From positions 13,167-77,166 of the forward strand of contig JBBJMP010000027.1 of assembly GCA_037718865.1 (NCBI GenBank): 64,000 nucleotides of DNA, written 5' to 3'. The position numbers were made by a program, and so were the translations under genes. The notes beneath the pieces were generated by a model. It was not told the DNA's origin. It saw nothing but the letters and a program-made list of their open reading frames with translations, and did not search any database. This document shows positions 35,944-44,502 of the stretch, piece by piece; position 1 is the stretch's first letter; each line of letters opens with the position of its first letter. The stretch is from JADCRZ01 sp037718865 (GTDB taxonomy: Bacteria > Bacteroidota > Bacteroidia > Chitinophagales > Chitinophagaceae).

Positions 35944-36189
35944 GGTTATATTGGTTTTGAAAAAGATGGATGCAAATTTATTTTGCAGCAATATGACAAC
36001 AGAGAATTTGCGGAGAATTTTATGATTAGTGTTAAGGTGGACAACGCAGAAGAATTCTAGAAATTCGTAGTTGAAAAGAAATTGCCTGAACGATTTGAAA
36101 TTAGAATCAGTGAGCCTGCGAAACATCCATATGGTAAAGAAGTAAACATTATTGATATTGCGGGAGTTTGCTGGCATTTTGTGAGTAAT
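35944..36189 (+). pseudogene. VOC-family (glyoxalase/bleomycin-resistance-like) remnant
   Basis: The frame reads IGFEKDGCKFILQQYDN, then an in-frame TAG at 36058, and continues KFVVEKKLPERFEIR and EVNIIDIAGVCWHF. This pattern fits the second half of a VOC-fold protein. N-terminus missing. Confidence 0.6.
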
Positions 36190-36320
36190 TGTTCCCGCCC
36201 GGTTTCACACCGAAACAAAAACGGCCTGAATCATCAAAGCATGGCATGGCAGCCTTTCACCTAAGGTCTTTGTATTCCCTGCGGGTGAACACGTCTCCCA
36301 GCCCACGGTAGTGAGGTCGG

Positions 36321-36635
36321 TTAATAAGGCTGCCACCAGCAAATGTCGCCTGATGCGAAACAAGCACAAACTATGGCCCACCTCGCACCTCTAGGAACAA
36401 GTATTCTGGGGTTCTGAGCCGGCTGCCGAACTACAACGGTTGCAACTTCACTCCCATCTTTATCGAACGCGGTCCAGTCAACTATCACGCCGTTGGAGAC
36501 ATTGGCGATAAGTTTTCTACCATTATCCTCATGGACGACGTGTTCGCCATTCTTTTTTAATTTTAAGGCCTGCGCCAGGGCATCTGTGAGATCACCCCGT
36601 GGTTCCGTTTCGCTAATAATCATTTCATTCTTCAT
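36321..36635 (-). CDS. Small protein, function unknown
   Basis: A 104-residue protein. A good ribosome-binding AAGGAG lies 9 bp before the ATG, which supports a real gene. The N-terminus is polar, and the end (ARWAIVCACFASGDICWWQPY) is hydrophobic with three cysteines. No family recognised. The neighbours are remnants. Confidence 0.5.
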   Translation of the reverse strand: MKNEMIISETEPRGDLTDALAQALKLKKNGEHVVHEDNGRKLIANVSNGVIVDWTAFDKDGSEVATVVVRQPAQNPRILVPRGARWAIVCACFASGDICWWQPY

Positions 36636-36695
36636 GGTAGTTGCTCCTTAACATAGTTTTCTACTGCCAATATCAGCATTAATTAAATTTACAAC

Positions 36696-36735
36696 TTATA
36701 TGTCAATAATAATTCTTATATGTCAATAATAATTC
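36696..36735. repeat. 20-bp tandem duplication beside the IS4 element
   Basis: The unit beginning TTATATGTCAATAATAA occurs twice in tandem (36696-36715 and 36716-36735). The last base is the first base of the IS4 end. It is upstream of the small 36321 gene and could affect its promoter. Confidence 0.6.
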
Positions 36736-38260
36736 TGGAGTTTCCTGATTTAGTTCAATTTGGATACAACTCTAACTGGATTGCAGCTGACGATATGCCA
36801 GTTTTACCTTTGTAGTCAATATTTTGCAAAGCAGTATTATCCTTCTTTAATAATTCGAAAATGCCATCAGCCATTGCGTAGTTAAAGAAACTGGGTATGC
36901 CAAAGAATCTTTTGGAGAGAATAAAAATTTTCTGCACCATGATTTTAAGTTTTAGACTCAACCCCATATAAATGCTGGTAAAGTAGGCAATGGCATTAAC
37001 TATGACCGTTATGTTTCTTATGGCTGTATAACTTCGTACTCTTATATCTTCCAGATTATAGGATTGTTTGATATAGCGGTAGCATTCATCGCATTTCCAA
37101 CGTGTCAAATATATTTCAACTATTGTATAGATGGATTTACTATCCCTTGTATTTAGCTGGTCTATGTTGGTTAAAAGGACCATAGGATGCTCACCAAAAC
37201 CCCTGATCACTACTGCATAATACCATTTTTCAGGCTTGTCATAAACAGTAACCTTAGTAATACCAAATTCAAGATTGATAATGGTCTCCTTGCCATCGTC
37301 AATTTTAGTGATTTGGGCCCGGTGATTCATGGACATGTGTTTGTGTAAACGTTCAGCTTTTACAGGAACGATGCCTCCGTTCTTATTATGGGTATATAAC
37401 CATCGATTTAATTTCAGCCGGGTTACAAACGATAATTTTTCTGTATCAAAAAAATTAAACAAATTAATATCATCTCCCTGCCTGTCTACTGCCCAGGTGC
37501 CGACAGTACCGATACGATTTTTCACTTTACCGATAATGTCTTTCATCTTCTCTGCTATGCTCACATAGCCTCCTTCCTGTGAGGAAAAAGCCTGACTATA
37601 CAAGGGGACAATTTTGTTATGCTCCAGGTTAGCGGCTGTTACCTGGCACAAATGGTAGCCTTTGGCCTTTTGATGAGCGCTACCATCATAAATGCCACAA
37701 AGGTGTTCCATGGCCTTGGCGTAGGGCTTCATGATATCGCCTGGGTCAATAGCAATGACCATATCGGTGGTTATTTTATCATCGCCGAGTCGTAAAATCT
37801 CTTCGTTAAGCACATCTGTAAAATCTTCATCGGCCAGGTTGCGGCTTAAGCGATCCTCCGTTTTGATCAGAGGAATATCTTCTTGCAAGGACCGGCTTAT
37901 ATTAGACAATTTAACATCCTTGCTGGCTTGAATACCATAGACCATTTCCTTTATCAGTCTTCGTTTCGTCTTGGGAAATTGTCTGGAAATGATTCCTGAA
38001 AATTTATTAAGTTGCGCTTTGAAACGGTGCGTCCGTAAAGAGTTTGCGTCCATGATCGTATAGATGTTTAGTTGGTACTTGCATTTTACGAAATTGGACG
38101 CAATTTTTTGAGGAAACTTTTTTAAGGGACTTTTTGACATAGACACCATCATAAACAATGAAAAAATGAAAAAAATACCTCTTTCAACTCTGAAAATCTC
38201 TTAACAGACCATCAGCCTAAGTTTGAGCCAACAAACAAATGAAAATTGAGGAAACTCCAG
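36735..38260 (-). mobile_element. IS4-family element
   Basis: A 1526-bp element with 12-bp inverted repeats CTGGAGTTTCCT. No target duplication could be matched between the two flanks, which suggests rearrangement after insertion. Confidence 0.8.
36755..38053 (-). CDS. IS4-family transposase
   Basis: A 432-residue DDE transposase from the ATG at 38053 (MDANSLRTHRFKAQL). Earlier ATGs up to 38158 lie near the IS end. The first Asp is in VIAIDPGDIMKPY, the second in GTWAVDRQGDD, and the Y-(2)-R-(3)-E-type segment in IVEIYLTRWKCDECYR. It appears intact. Confidence 0.88.
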   Translation of the reverse strand: MDANSLRTHRFKAQLNKFSGIISRQFPKTKRRLIKEMVYGIQASKDVKLSNISRSLQEDIPLIKTEDRLSRNLADEDFTDVLNEEILRLGDDKITTDMVIAIDPGDIMKPYAKAMEHLCGIYDGSAHQKAKGYHLCQVTAANLEHNKIVPLYSQAFSSQEGGYVSIAEKMKDIIGKVKNRIGTVGTWAVDRQGDDINLFNFFDTEKLSFVTRLKLNRWLYTHNKNGGIVPVKAERLHKHMSMNHRAQITKIDDGKETIINLEFGITKVTVYDKPEKWYYAVVIRGFGEHPMVLLTNIDQLNTRDSKSIYTIVEIYLTRWKCDECYRYIKQSYNLEDIRVRSYTAIRNITVIVNAIAYFTSIYMGLSLKLKIMVQKIFILSKRFFGIPSFFNYAMADGIFELLKKDNTALQNIDYKGKTGISSAAIQLELYPN

Positions 38261-38605
38261 ATGATCCTTTAATTTAGAATCATCCAAAAAGTCATTCATC
38301 TTTGAAATATTTTGAATACGAGGGTAATATTATGATGATGATCGATTTTGCCGGAGATAAAATTACTTATACCGACAAAAGCACCGGGGAAGTAATTGCA
38401 TGCCCTGTACTGGTTTGCATACTTCCCTATAGCGGTTTTAGTTATGCTGTGGCTCTGGCCGATGCTTCGATCCCACAAGTTGTCAAAGGGCTTAACCTCT
38501 GCCTTCAGTTTTTTGATGGAGTTCCCTTTTCACTTAAGACCGACAACATGAAGCAGATCGTATCAAAAAGTTGTCGGTATGAGCCGGCATTTACCGAAGC
38601 AATGC
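38261..38605 (+). pseudogene. IS21 IstA internal fragment
   Basis: The frame reads NIMMMIDFAGDKITYTD, VCILPYSGFSYAVAL and FFDGVPFSLKTDNMKQ, the catalytic core of IS21 IstA. It is truncated at both ends: the IS4 element abuts the left and an SDH proteinase remnant the right. The C-terminal half of an IstA is found at 57502. Confidence 0.8.
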
Positions 38606-39102
38606 AGCAATGGGCCCAATTGACCCTCAAGCTGGAGGAGTAGCTTGCCAGGCTGTGTTAGATGAATTTGAGCAAGCGAAAAAAGACATTAAAGCAAATT
38701 CCAATTCTGCTCCGTTATGGAAAGTAATTATATCTAAATACCATCCAACTTTTTTAGGTTCCTGTAAACATGCAATAGATTGGTCAGAAAAACTAGCTCA
38801 TGATTGGCTTAAAGGAATATGTGTAAGGGTGATGAAAAAAAGGCTGAAAAATTTTAAGAGAATTTAGCGACCATGAAACTAATAAGTCTCATTCAAGGCA
38901 TATCTCAAAATAAAAATGTAAAGAAATGGGAGTATCTGTAATTGATATGGAGGCTGACAATGATCTGCAAGATCTAATTTTAACAGTACACCACGCCTTT
39001 ATGCATACTTTTGCACATTCAAATACGACAAAAATTGTTGAAAATCATCTAGGCGTAGCCTATATCGAAGTTCAACCTATACCTGCTCCAAGGGTTCCAT
39101 AA
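38606..39102 (+). pseudogene. SDH/SppA-like serine proteinase remnant
   Basis: The frame starts MGPIDPQAGG directly at the IS21 fragment junction, then VLDEFEQAKKDIKAN and FLGSCKHAIDWSEKL. After a frameshift and a stop near 38870-38930 it continues VSVIDMEADNDLQDLILTVHHAFMHTF and KIVENHLGVAYIE. The GPIDPQ and HHAFMHTF blocks are typical of the SDH proteinase family (membrane-associated serine protease fold). The N-terminal catalytic part is gone. Confidence 0.65.
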
Positions 39103-39318
39103 AAAACACAAACAAACTTAAATTCCCGCAGGCGTTCCCGCAAATAAAAAAAGGCTCTATAATCAGTTGATATCTTTGAATTATTAAAGAAATCAAAAAC
39201 TGGTGTTGATATTGGTTTCCTCGGAAAAACCGGAATTGATACCTCACAAATCCAGCTTAATCTTTTCCCGGATTGAAAAACTCAGGAAACTCCATATTGT
39301 TTATGTAATTTCTAAAAG

Positions 39319-39510
39319 TCATAGCTTATTTATTGTTAAACTTTGCCGAACATACTTATACAGAGTAGGTTTAGTGATATCATGCATCTCACATATCCGT
39401 TTCACCGTTAACTCTTTCTTATTATAAAGATCCACAACTACTTTCCTCTTATCAGCATCCAGGGTTTTTGGCCGACCACCAGACCTGCCCCTGGCCCTTG
39501 CTGATGATTA
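39319..39510 (-). pseudogene. Serine resolvase C-terminal remnant
   Basis: The minus-strand frame reads RARGRSGGRPKTLDADKR followed by ICEMHDITKPTLYKYV, the Hin-type DNA-binding end of a resolvase/invertase. The catalytic domain is absent. Confidence 0.75.
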
Positions 39511-39565
39511 TATTTCGCAATCTTTGTTAATTAAAATACATTCGGTTTATTAAACATTGATATAA

Positions 39566-40383
39566 ATGAGTGATGAACCAACAAAACCAGATTCCCATAT
39601 CAAATCAACAATTGATGCGGCTACAGGCTTAGTAAAAGCCATTCCTGTTTACCAAGATGCTATTCAACCATCTGCAAAACAGATTGGAAAATCTTTAGAG
39701 ACTGTTGCAAAACTGGTAAATATTGCATTAGCACCTATAAAGGCGGTAGTATGGGGGTATGAGCAAATTGAGCAATTTATTACCAATCGAGTAGCCGAAA
39801 ACTTAATGGAATTCCAGAAGAAAATATAATTTCTCCTTTAACACAAGTCGCTGGTCCACTTGTTGAAGCATTGCGATACACAGGGCATGATACAAATATT
39901 CGGGAATTGTTTGCAAATCTGTTAGCTACTGCAATGGACAAAGAAACTATGCATAAAGCGCATCCAGGATACGTAGAAATAATTAGAAATTTATGCTCCG
40001 ATGAAGCACTCTTACTAAAGGCTTTTATTTCAACCCCTCTATACCCTTTCATAGACATACAATCCACAGCTGAAAATATCTTAGGGTTTAGACGTGAGCT
40101 TTCGAATTACTCCCACTTACATAAGGAATATAAGGTTAATAGGGCTGATCTTGTGCCATCGTACTTAGACAACCTGCGTAGACTTGGAATCTTAGAAATA
40201 TCTTTAGGAATTGCGATAACTGCTGATAATACTTTTGAACCATTAGAAAATGATAATGAACTACAAGTCATCAAAGAATTAATCAAAAGTCAGGATCGTG
40301 AAGTTAGTTTTGGAAGAGGTATAGTTAGGCTTACTTCTTTCGGAGCACAATTTATAGAGAACGTAGTTGATGAAAAGTCATAA
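39566..40383 (+). pseudogene. Abi-alpha/DUF4393-like protein, frameshifted
   Basis: Two frames (39566-39829 and one ending at 40383) form one protein if a single base is shifted near 39805, where ENL continues as GIPEENIISP. The joined protein reads IKAVVWGYEQIEQFI, GPLVEALRYTGHD and ELFANLLATAMDKET, the Abi-alpha (DUF4393) pattern. Members have been linked to abortive infection. The break could be a real mutation, a phase switch or a sequencing error. Confidence 0.7.
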
Positions 40384-40508
40384 GCTGGAAGCACATTTAA
40401 GGGTACACCCCAAACTGTGAAAAATATATTTTGCCTTTCCCTTTGGTTTCTTGGCTAATACTTCATAATATTAGGATCAAATAGCCTGTAACTTAAAAAT
40501 GTGAATTT

Positions 40509-41120
40509 ATGAACGCTTTATATTGCAGAGTATCCACCCTTGACCAGAAAACAGACAGGCAGACAGTAAATGAGAAGGATTACGGAACAGTAATCGAAGA
40601 TAAGTGCTCAGGGGCAGTACCATTTTTTGAGAGAGAGGGTGGTAAGGAAATAAAGAAACTGATTGATAAAGGAATTCTAACCTCATTGTCAGCACTTTCC
40701 CTTGATCGGATGGGTAGGGATTTAAGGGATATTTTAAACACAATCTATTTTTTCAATGAAAAGAAGATAGCTATTCATTTTATTTCTCAGGGATTGAAAA
40801 CCCTTGATGAAAACGGAAAGGAAAACAGTATATCGAAAATGATGATCTCCATACTCGGCACTGTGGCTGAAATGGAAAGAACTCAGATAAGAGAAAGGCA
40901 ACTGGAGGGTATCCGGATAGCTAAAATGAAAGGGAATATTTACAAAGGAAGGGTAACTGGCAGTAAAGAAAATGTGTTAGATTTTCTGTCAAAGGAGAAA
41001 AATAAGCAGGCTTTGAACTATCTGAAAAAAGGGTATAAATGTAAAGATGTTGCCAAGATCACCGATCTCCATATCAACACCATTACCAAGATCAAGAAGT
41101 TGGGATTAAATGCAGCCTAA
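40509..41120 (+). CDS. Small serine resolvase
   Basis: A 203-residue serine recombinase. The catalytic Ser is in ALYCRVSTLDQ (Ser9), the active-site Arg block is LSLDRMGRDLRDI, and the E-helix has MISILGTVAEMERTQIRERQLEGI. The C-terminal HTH ends DLHINTITKIKKLGLNAA. It appears intact. Its last codons and 100 bp downstream recur at two other places, which suggests past recombination at this end. Confidence 0.93.
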   Translation: MNALYCRVSTLDQKTDRQTVNEKDYGTVIEDKCSGAVPFFEREGGKEIKKLIDKGILTSLSALSLDRMGRDLRDILNTIYFFNEKKIAIHFISQGLKTLDENGKENSISKMMISILGTVAEMERTQIRERQLEGIRIAKMKGNIYKGRVTGSKENVLDFLSKEKNKQALNYLKKGYKCKDVAKITDLHINTITKIKKLGLNAA

Positions 41121-41213
41121 CTCATTACTGTACCAAACAATTTAATAAAGCGAATCAAAGTGTATTGATAAGCAATCGGTGTATATTTACTCTGTGCCTC
41201 TAATACAACCGTT
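41102..41213 (+). repeat. 112-bp resolvase-tail repeat, copy R1
   Basis: Starts in the last codons of the resolvase and ends at CAACCGTT. The same 112 bp without gaps is found at 59126 and 63840. A TTGA-N3-TCAA dyad (imperfect in this copy) lies in the middle. Sequences differ before and after, so this is a boundary module. Confidence 0.85.
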
Positions 41214-41220
41214 GAACCAA

Positions 41221-41249
41221 CATTGCCTATTCAGGCAATGAGTTTTTTT
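41221..41249 (+). terminator. Intrinsic terminator after the resolvase
   Basis: An 8-bp stem CATTGCCT/AGGCAATG with a 4-nt loop, followed by AG and a run of seven T. Confidence 0.75.
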
Positions 41250-41298
41250 CCAGATCGATTATCTTCGGGTTATTCTTTCATTTTTAAATTTTAAGATC

Positions 41299-41534
41299 AT
41301 GGAAAAAAACACTCAGTCCGCAGGCAGTTGCGGCCTTAGAAAAAACCGGTAGGTTCTTCACCCTTGGTCAATATAGCGATATGACCATTCGTAATTATCT
41401 CGGCGAAGTCCGTTATTTGTTTTCTTAACACCCCGATGTAGCTCCTTTGGATTTTGACAGCGACATGGTGATGCAGTATTTGCTCTCCCTTACCAGGACA
41501 CTCGGTTGTGGCCGCAGAAGATCTCAGTAAAAAA
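41299..41534 (+). pseudogene. Tyrosine integrase N-terminal remnant
   Basis: Frames read AVAALEKTGRFFTLGQYSD, MTIRNYLGEVRYLFS, a stop, and then HPDVAPLDFDSDMVMQYLL. This is the SAM-like core-binding domain of a tyrosine recombinase with two frame breaks and no catalytic domain. It lies just upstream of the DGR. Confidence 0.6.
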
Positions 41535-41656
41535 TTCCTCTTCAATAAATAAATAATTCTTATCTTGTCTTGAAGCACTTTACAGAATTTACTCCTAAGA
41601 ATTACTATTTTAATCCACTTCATTCATTTATTAATTCACAAAAAAAAATCAACAAC

Positions 41657-42313
41657 ATGAGAAAGATTCTTTTACCGCTCATGGCCATTTTATTATTTGT
41701 TTCCTGTCAAAAAGAAACGAAAACCAATGTTGAAAAAGAGAAAATTACTATTCCCTCAGTTACTATTTGTAAGCAAGTGTGGATGGCAAAGAATCTGGAT
41801 GTTTCAAATTACAGGAACGGCGATGTTATACCACAGGTAACAGACGCTGCAGCATGGGCGGGTCTTACAACCGGTGCCTGGTGTTATTATGAAAACAATG
41901 GTGCTAATGGTACCACGTATGGCAAGCTGTACAATTGGTATGCTGTAAATGATGCCCGTGGCCTTGCGCCTGCAGGCTGGCATGTACCTTCAGATGCTGA
42001 ATGGACGACATTAACAGATTGCCTGGGTGGTGACCGTGTTGCAGGAGGCAAAATGAAAGAAACAGGCACTACACATTGGCAAACTCCCAATACAGGAGCT
42101 GACAATAGCAGCGGCTTTACAGGCCTTCCGGGTGGCAACCGTTTCTTCTTTGGTCCGTTCAACTTCATTGGCCTCTTCGGCTTCTGGTGGAGTTCTACCG
42201 AGGTCAATACACGGTTCGTCTGGAACCGGTACCTGTTATATAACGGTGCCGATGCATTCAGGGGCACCGACGGTAAGGCAAACGGTTTTTCTGTGCGTTG
42301 CGTCAGGGATTGA
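41657..42313 (+). CDS. DGR target: FISUMP-domain surface lipoprotein
   Basis: A 218-residue lipoprotein from the ATG at 41657: MRKILLPLMAILLFVSCQK with lipid-anchored Cys17. The mature part is a FISUMP/DUF1566-like domain (C-type-lectin-related): VWMAKNLDVSNYRNGD, GKLYNWYAVNDARGLAP and GWHVPSDAEWTTLT. The last 64 residues are encoded by the variable repeat and end in GFSVRCVRD. The variable positions are now rich in Phe, Leu, Gly and Arg where the template has Asn. Surface anchoring fits a DGR-diversified ligand-binding protein. In-frame and intact. Confidence 0.9.
   Translation: MRKILLPLMAILLFVSCQKETKTNVEKEKITIPSVTICKQVWMAKNLDVSNYRNGDVIPQVTDAAAWAGLTTGAWCYYENNGANGTTYGKLYNWYAVNDARGLAPAGWHVPSDAEWTTLTDCLGGDRVAGGKMKETGTTHWQTPNTGADNSSGFTGLPGGNRFFFGPFNFIGLFGFWWSSTEVNTRFVWNRYLLYNGADAFRGTDGKANGFSVRCVRD
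42121..42310 (+). repeat. DGR variable repeat (VR)
   Basis: A 190-bp gapless match to 42851-43040 at an offset of 730 bp. My hand count is 43 mismatches, 37 at template A. The invariant end is CTGTGCGTTGCGTCAGGGAT. The six other mismatches all lie after 42211. This is the A-specific pattern left by DGR reverse transcription. Confidence 0.93.
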
Positions 42314-42333
42314 CCATTTGACTATTTATCCTT

Positions 42334-42350
42334 ATCCGCCTAAGGCGGAT
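42334..42350 (+). other. Hairpin downstream of the VR
   Basis: ATCCGCC/GGCGGAT, a perfect 7-bp stem with a 3-nt loop, 23 bp after the VR end. In studied DGRs an inverted repeat after the VR helps target recognition. Here the role is inferred. Confidence 0.6.
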
Positions 42351-42364
42351 CGAATTTTGAAAAA

Positions 42365-42708
42365 ATGGCTTTACATAGTGTGAGTTGCCGGTTTATAAAG
42401 CGAGCTACGATTTATTGCTGGAGATTTTTCAATTTACCAAAGAATTCAGTAAGGAATATAAGTACACCGGTGGTGAAAGTTTAAAAAAAGAGACCATAGA
42501 ATTGCTTACGTTGATATTCAGGGCCAATAGCCGAACGGATAAATTGCAGGTACTGCAGGAAGCCCGGGAGCGGATAGAAGTGATAAGGCTTTTTATACGG
42601 CTGATGAAAGACCTGCACCAGATAAATATAAAAAAATTTGTACAGGTAAATCAAAAAGTGGAAGAGGTATCGCGGCAATTGACAGGCTGGCAAAAGTCTT
42701 TAAAATAA
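42365..42708 (+). pseudogene. avd: DGR accessory protein Avd, frameshifted near the start
   Basis: The frame from 42385 encodes LPVYKASYDLLLEIFQF through KKFVQVNQKVEEVSRQL, a four-helix bundle of the Avd/S23 type that works with the DGR reverse transcriptase. It lacks an ATG. An ATG at 42365 reads MALHS and then needs removal of a GT (TGTG to TG near 42378) to give MALHSELPVYK. So the start is probably broken by a 2-bp insertion. A TTG start at 42385 could still allow a nearly complete protein. Confidence 0.75.
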
Positions 42709-42850
42709 TAGTTTCCGGCCAGCGTCCTGTTTGTTATGGCAAACAGGAGTGTGCCTTTTATATCCAGTAACCCGCTGCTGCTGTAAAGCCATTAAAACAC
42801 AGGTTAATATGGTAGGCAACAGCTAAAACAAAAGCGGTTACTTCAATGGC

Positions 42851-43040
42851 AGGCCTTCCGGGTGGCAACCGTAACAACAATGGAACGTTCAACAACATTG
42901 GCAACAACGGCAACTGGTGGAGTTCTACCGAGAACAATACAACAAACGCCTGGAACCTGAACCTGAACTATATCAATGCCAATGCAAACAGGAACAACGA
43001 CAATAAGACATACGGTTTATCTGTGCGTTGCGTCAGGGAT
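42851..43040 (+). repeat. DGR template repeat (TR)
   Basis: A 190-bp donor copy, unusually rich in AAC codons when read in the VR frame (GNRNNNGTFNNIGNNGNWW). AAC at variable sites lets A-mutagenesis reach many residues without making stops. An 80-codon frame that covers it is not considered a gene. The TR lies between avd and the RT, a common DGR order. Confidence 0.93.
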
Positions 43041-43053
43041 TTAACGGAAACGG

Positions 43054-43078
43054 CCCGCTGCATCAGGCAGCGGGTTTT
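43054..43078 (+). terminator. Hairpin after the TR
   Basis: An 8-bp stem CCCGCTGC/GCAGCGGG with a 5-nt loop, then TTTT. It could end a TR RNA or be a structural part of it. It lies 14 bp before the RT start. Confidence 0.65.
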
Positions 43079-43091
43079 CATTTTATAAAAA

Positions 43092-43582
43092 ATGCAAACT
43101 ACTTTATTTAAGGAAGAGCCTGAACCAGATTTATCATTGGAGTTGTTTGAAGCCTATTTTAACTGCCGCAAAAACAAATGCAATACCATCAATGCATTGG
43201 TTTTTGAAAAAACCTTGAGCATAACATTCAGTTAAAGGAAGAAATAACCGATGGTAGTTACAAGCCCCAGCGAAGCATTGCCTTTATTGTACACAAACCT
43301 GTAAAGCGGGAAATTTTTGCGGCCGATTTTAAAGACCGGGTGGTGCATCATTACCTTATCAACAAACTCAACCCGCTTTGTGAAAAGGAATTTATTTACG
43401 ACAGCTATGCCTGCCGGGCCGGCAAAGGAACCCATTTTGGCATTCAACGGGTCAATGGGTTTATCAAATCCTGTTCGGATAATTATAGCAGGGATACCTG
43501 GATTTTAAAATTGGATATCCAGGGCTTTTTCATGCACATCCATAAAGGCCTTCTCTTTGAGCGGTTACAGTTTTTTTATTAA
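43092..43582 (+). pseudogene. DGR reverse transcriptase, frameshifted and truncated
   Basis: The frame from 43092 reads LFEAYFNCRKNKCNTINALVFEK, then loses one base in an A-run near 43207. The next frame continues LKEEITDGSYKP, REIFAADFKDRVVHHYLI and WILKLDIQGFFMHIHK (palm motif A) and ends at 43582. The catalytic YxDD motif and the thumb are absent. The enzyme cannot be active as encoded here. Confidence 0.85.
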
Positions 43583-43764
43583 CCAAAAATACTTCGCATC
43601 TGATAAGCCCCTCGCTGCCATCTTACCCCTAAGGGCAAGGAAAATTTATAGGCAAGTGACATCAGGGCAGGGAAGGGTATCCACAATGGCTAATTGGATA
43701 TTTAATGTATTAATTGTAAATTGCTGAATACAATACCTCAGTTGATCAGACAATTAAAATAAAT

Positions 43765-43971
43765 ATGCCAGTAAAGTTTGAACCAGGGCAGAAGGTTCTT
43801 ATTCGTAAGGATGATGATTGTATAAAAGGTATGGTTATTAGCTCGGATAATGAATATACCGTCGTACAATTTGAGGATCTGAATCATCCGACCGTCCTGG
43901 ATGAAGTCGCCTTAAAGGATTTAGAACTTTGTGAAGATGATGATAATGAAGAAACAGATCCTAATCTCTGA
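43765..43971 (+). CDS. Small acidic SH3/KOW-like protein
   Basis: A 68-residue protein with VKFEPGQKVLIRKDDDCIKGMV and VVQFEDLNHPTVLDE, resembling a small SH3-like barrel, and an acidic tail. No signal peptide. Followed by a broken small gene 15 bp on. No specific family recognised. Confidence 0.55.
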   Translation: MPVKFEPGQKVLIRKDDDCIKGMVISSDNEYTVVQFEDLNHPTVLDEVALKDLELCEDDDNEETDPNL

Positions 43972-43986
43972 ACCATATACCTTGAA

Positions 43987-44265
43987 ATGCCAGTTGAAAA
44001 CACTTACTCAGATTATTGTTTCAATGTCCCTTTTGAAATTGAAGGGGATCCGGGTTATTTGTCCATACATCCGGAAATGACCCCTGCAGTACAAGGCTTG
44101 TCCCCAAGCGGGAGGTATTTCGTTTATTGCCTGCACCCATAGGGTGGCACCTGCCACTTTATTATCGAGCAGGATGAAGATTGTCACTGGATATCTGAGT
44201 GTCTCCCACCCTTTATTCCTAACGAATTCGTTTCCTTCGTTGCGGATAAAATTAAACTCAGATAA
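43987..44265 (+). pseudogene. Small unknown gene with an internal amber codon
   Basis: A 93-codon reading frame from ATG to TAA is interrupted by a single TAG at codon 52 (44140). Both halves look protein-like: YSDYCFNVPFEIEGDPGY, then CHFIIEQDEDCHWISECL. The 43765 gene ends 15 bp upstream. Confidence 0.45.
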
Positions 44266-44502
44266 GTGATTTTCTACCTAAAATTTGTGAAAGAGATCCT
44301 TTAATACGCAATCCTATTTAGCACTACGCGCCTCGAGATTATTTGAATTATTAACTTATTTAAGGCTATAGCCTCCGGCTATCAGGCAATCATCAATAGG
44401 TTCCCGTTAAAAGGTAAAAGCGCTTAAAACAAGCCTGTATTAGAGACAATGTAACTTAAAGAAATGTCTTAGAGAATATTTCTACCTTAACTGCAAGATA
44501 AT
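44266..44502. other. Intergenic stretch before the truncated ISKra4 copy
   Basis: AT-rich DNA with a 6-bp hairpin ATAGCC/GGCTAT near 44370. I see no gene, no IS end and no longer repeat. Confidence 0.35.

Noticed and set aside
36735..38260. Target duplication for the IS4 element
   Set aside because: The left flank (ATAATAATT) and right flank (ATGATCCTT) do not match. The 20-bp tandem repeat is only on the left.
41200..41220. Integron attC-like core (GTTGAAC) at the end of repeat R1
   Set aside because: The other two repeat copies read GTTGCCT and GTTAACA, which do not fit GTTRRRY, and no tyrosine integron integrase is present.
42846..43088. 80-codon frame with many Asn codons over the template repeat
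   Set aside because: It is the DGR template read in the VR frame. It has no independent start signal, and the Asn richness reflects AAC sites for A-mutagenesis.
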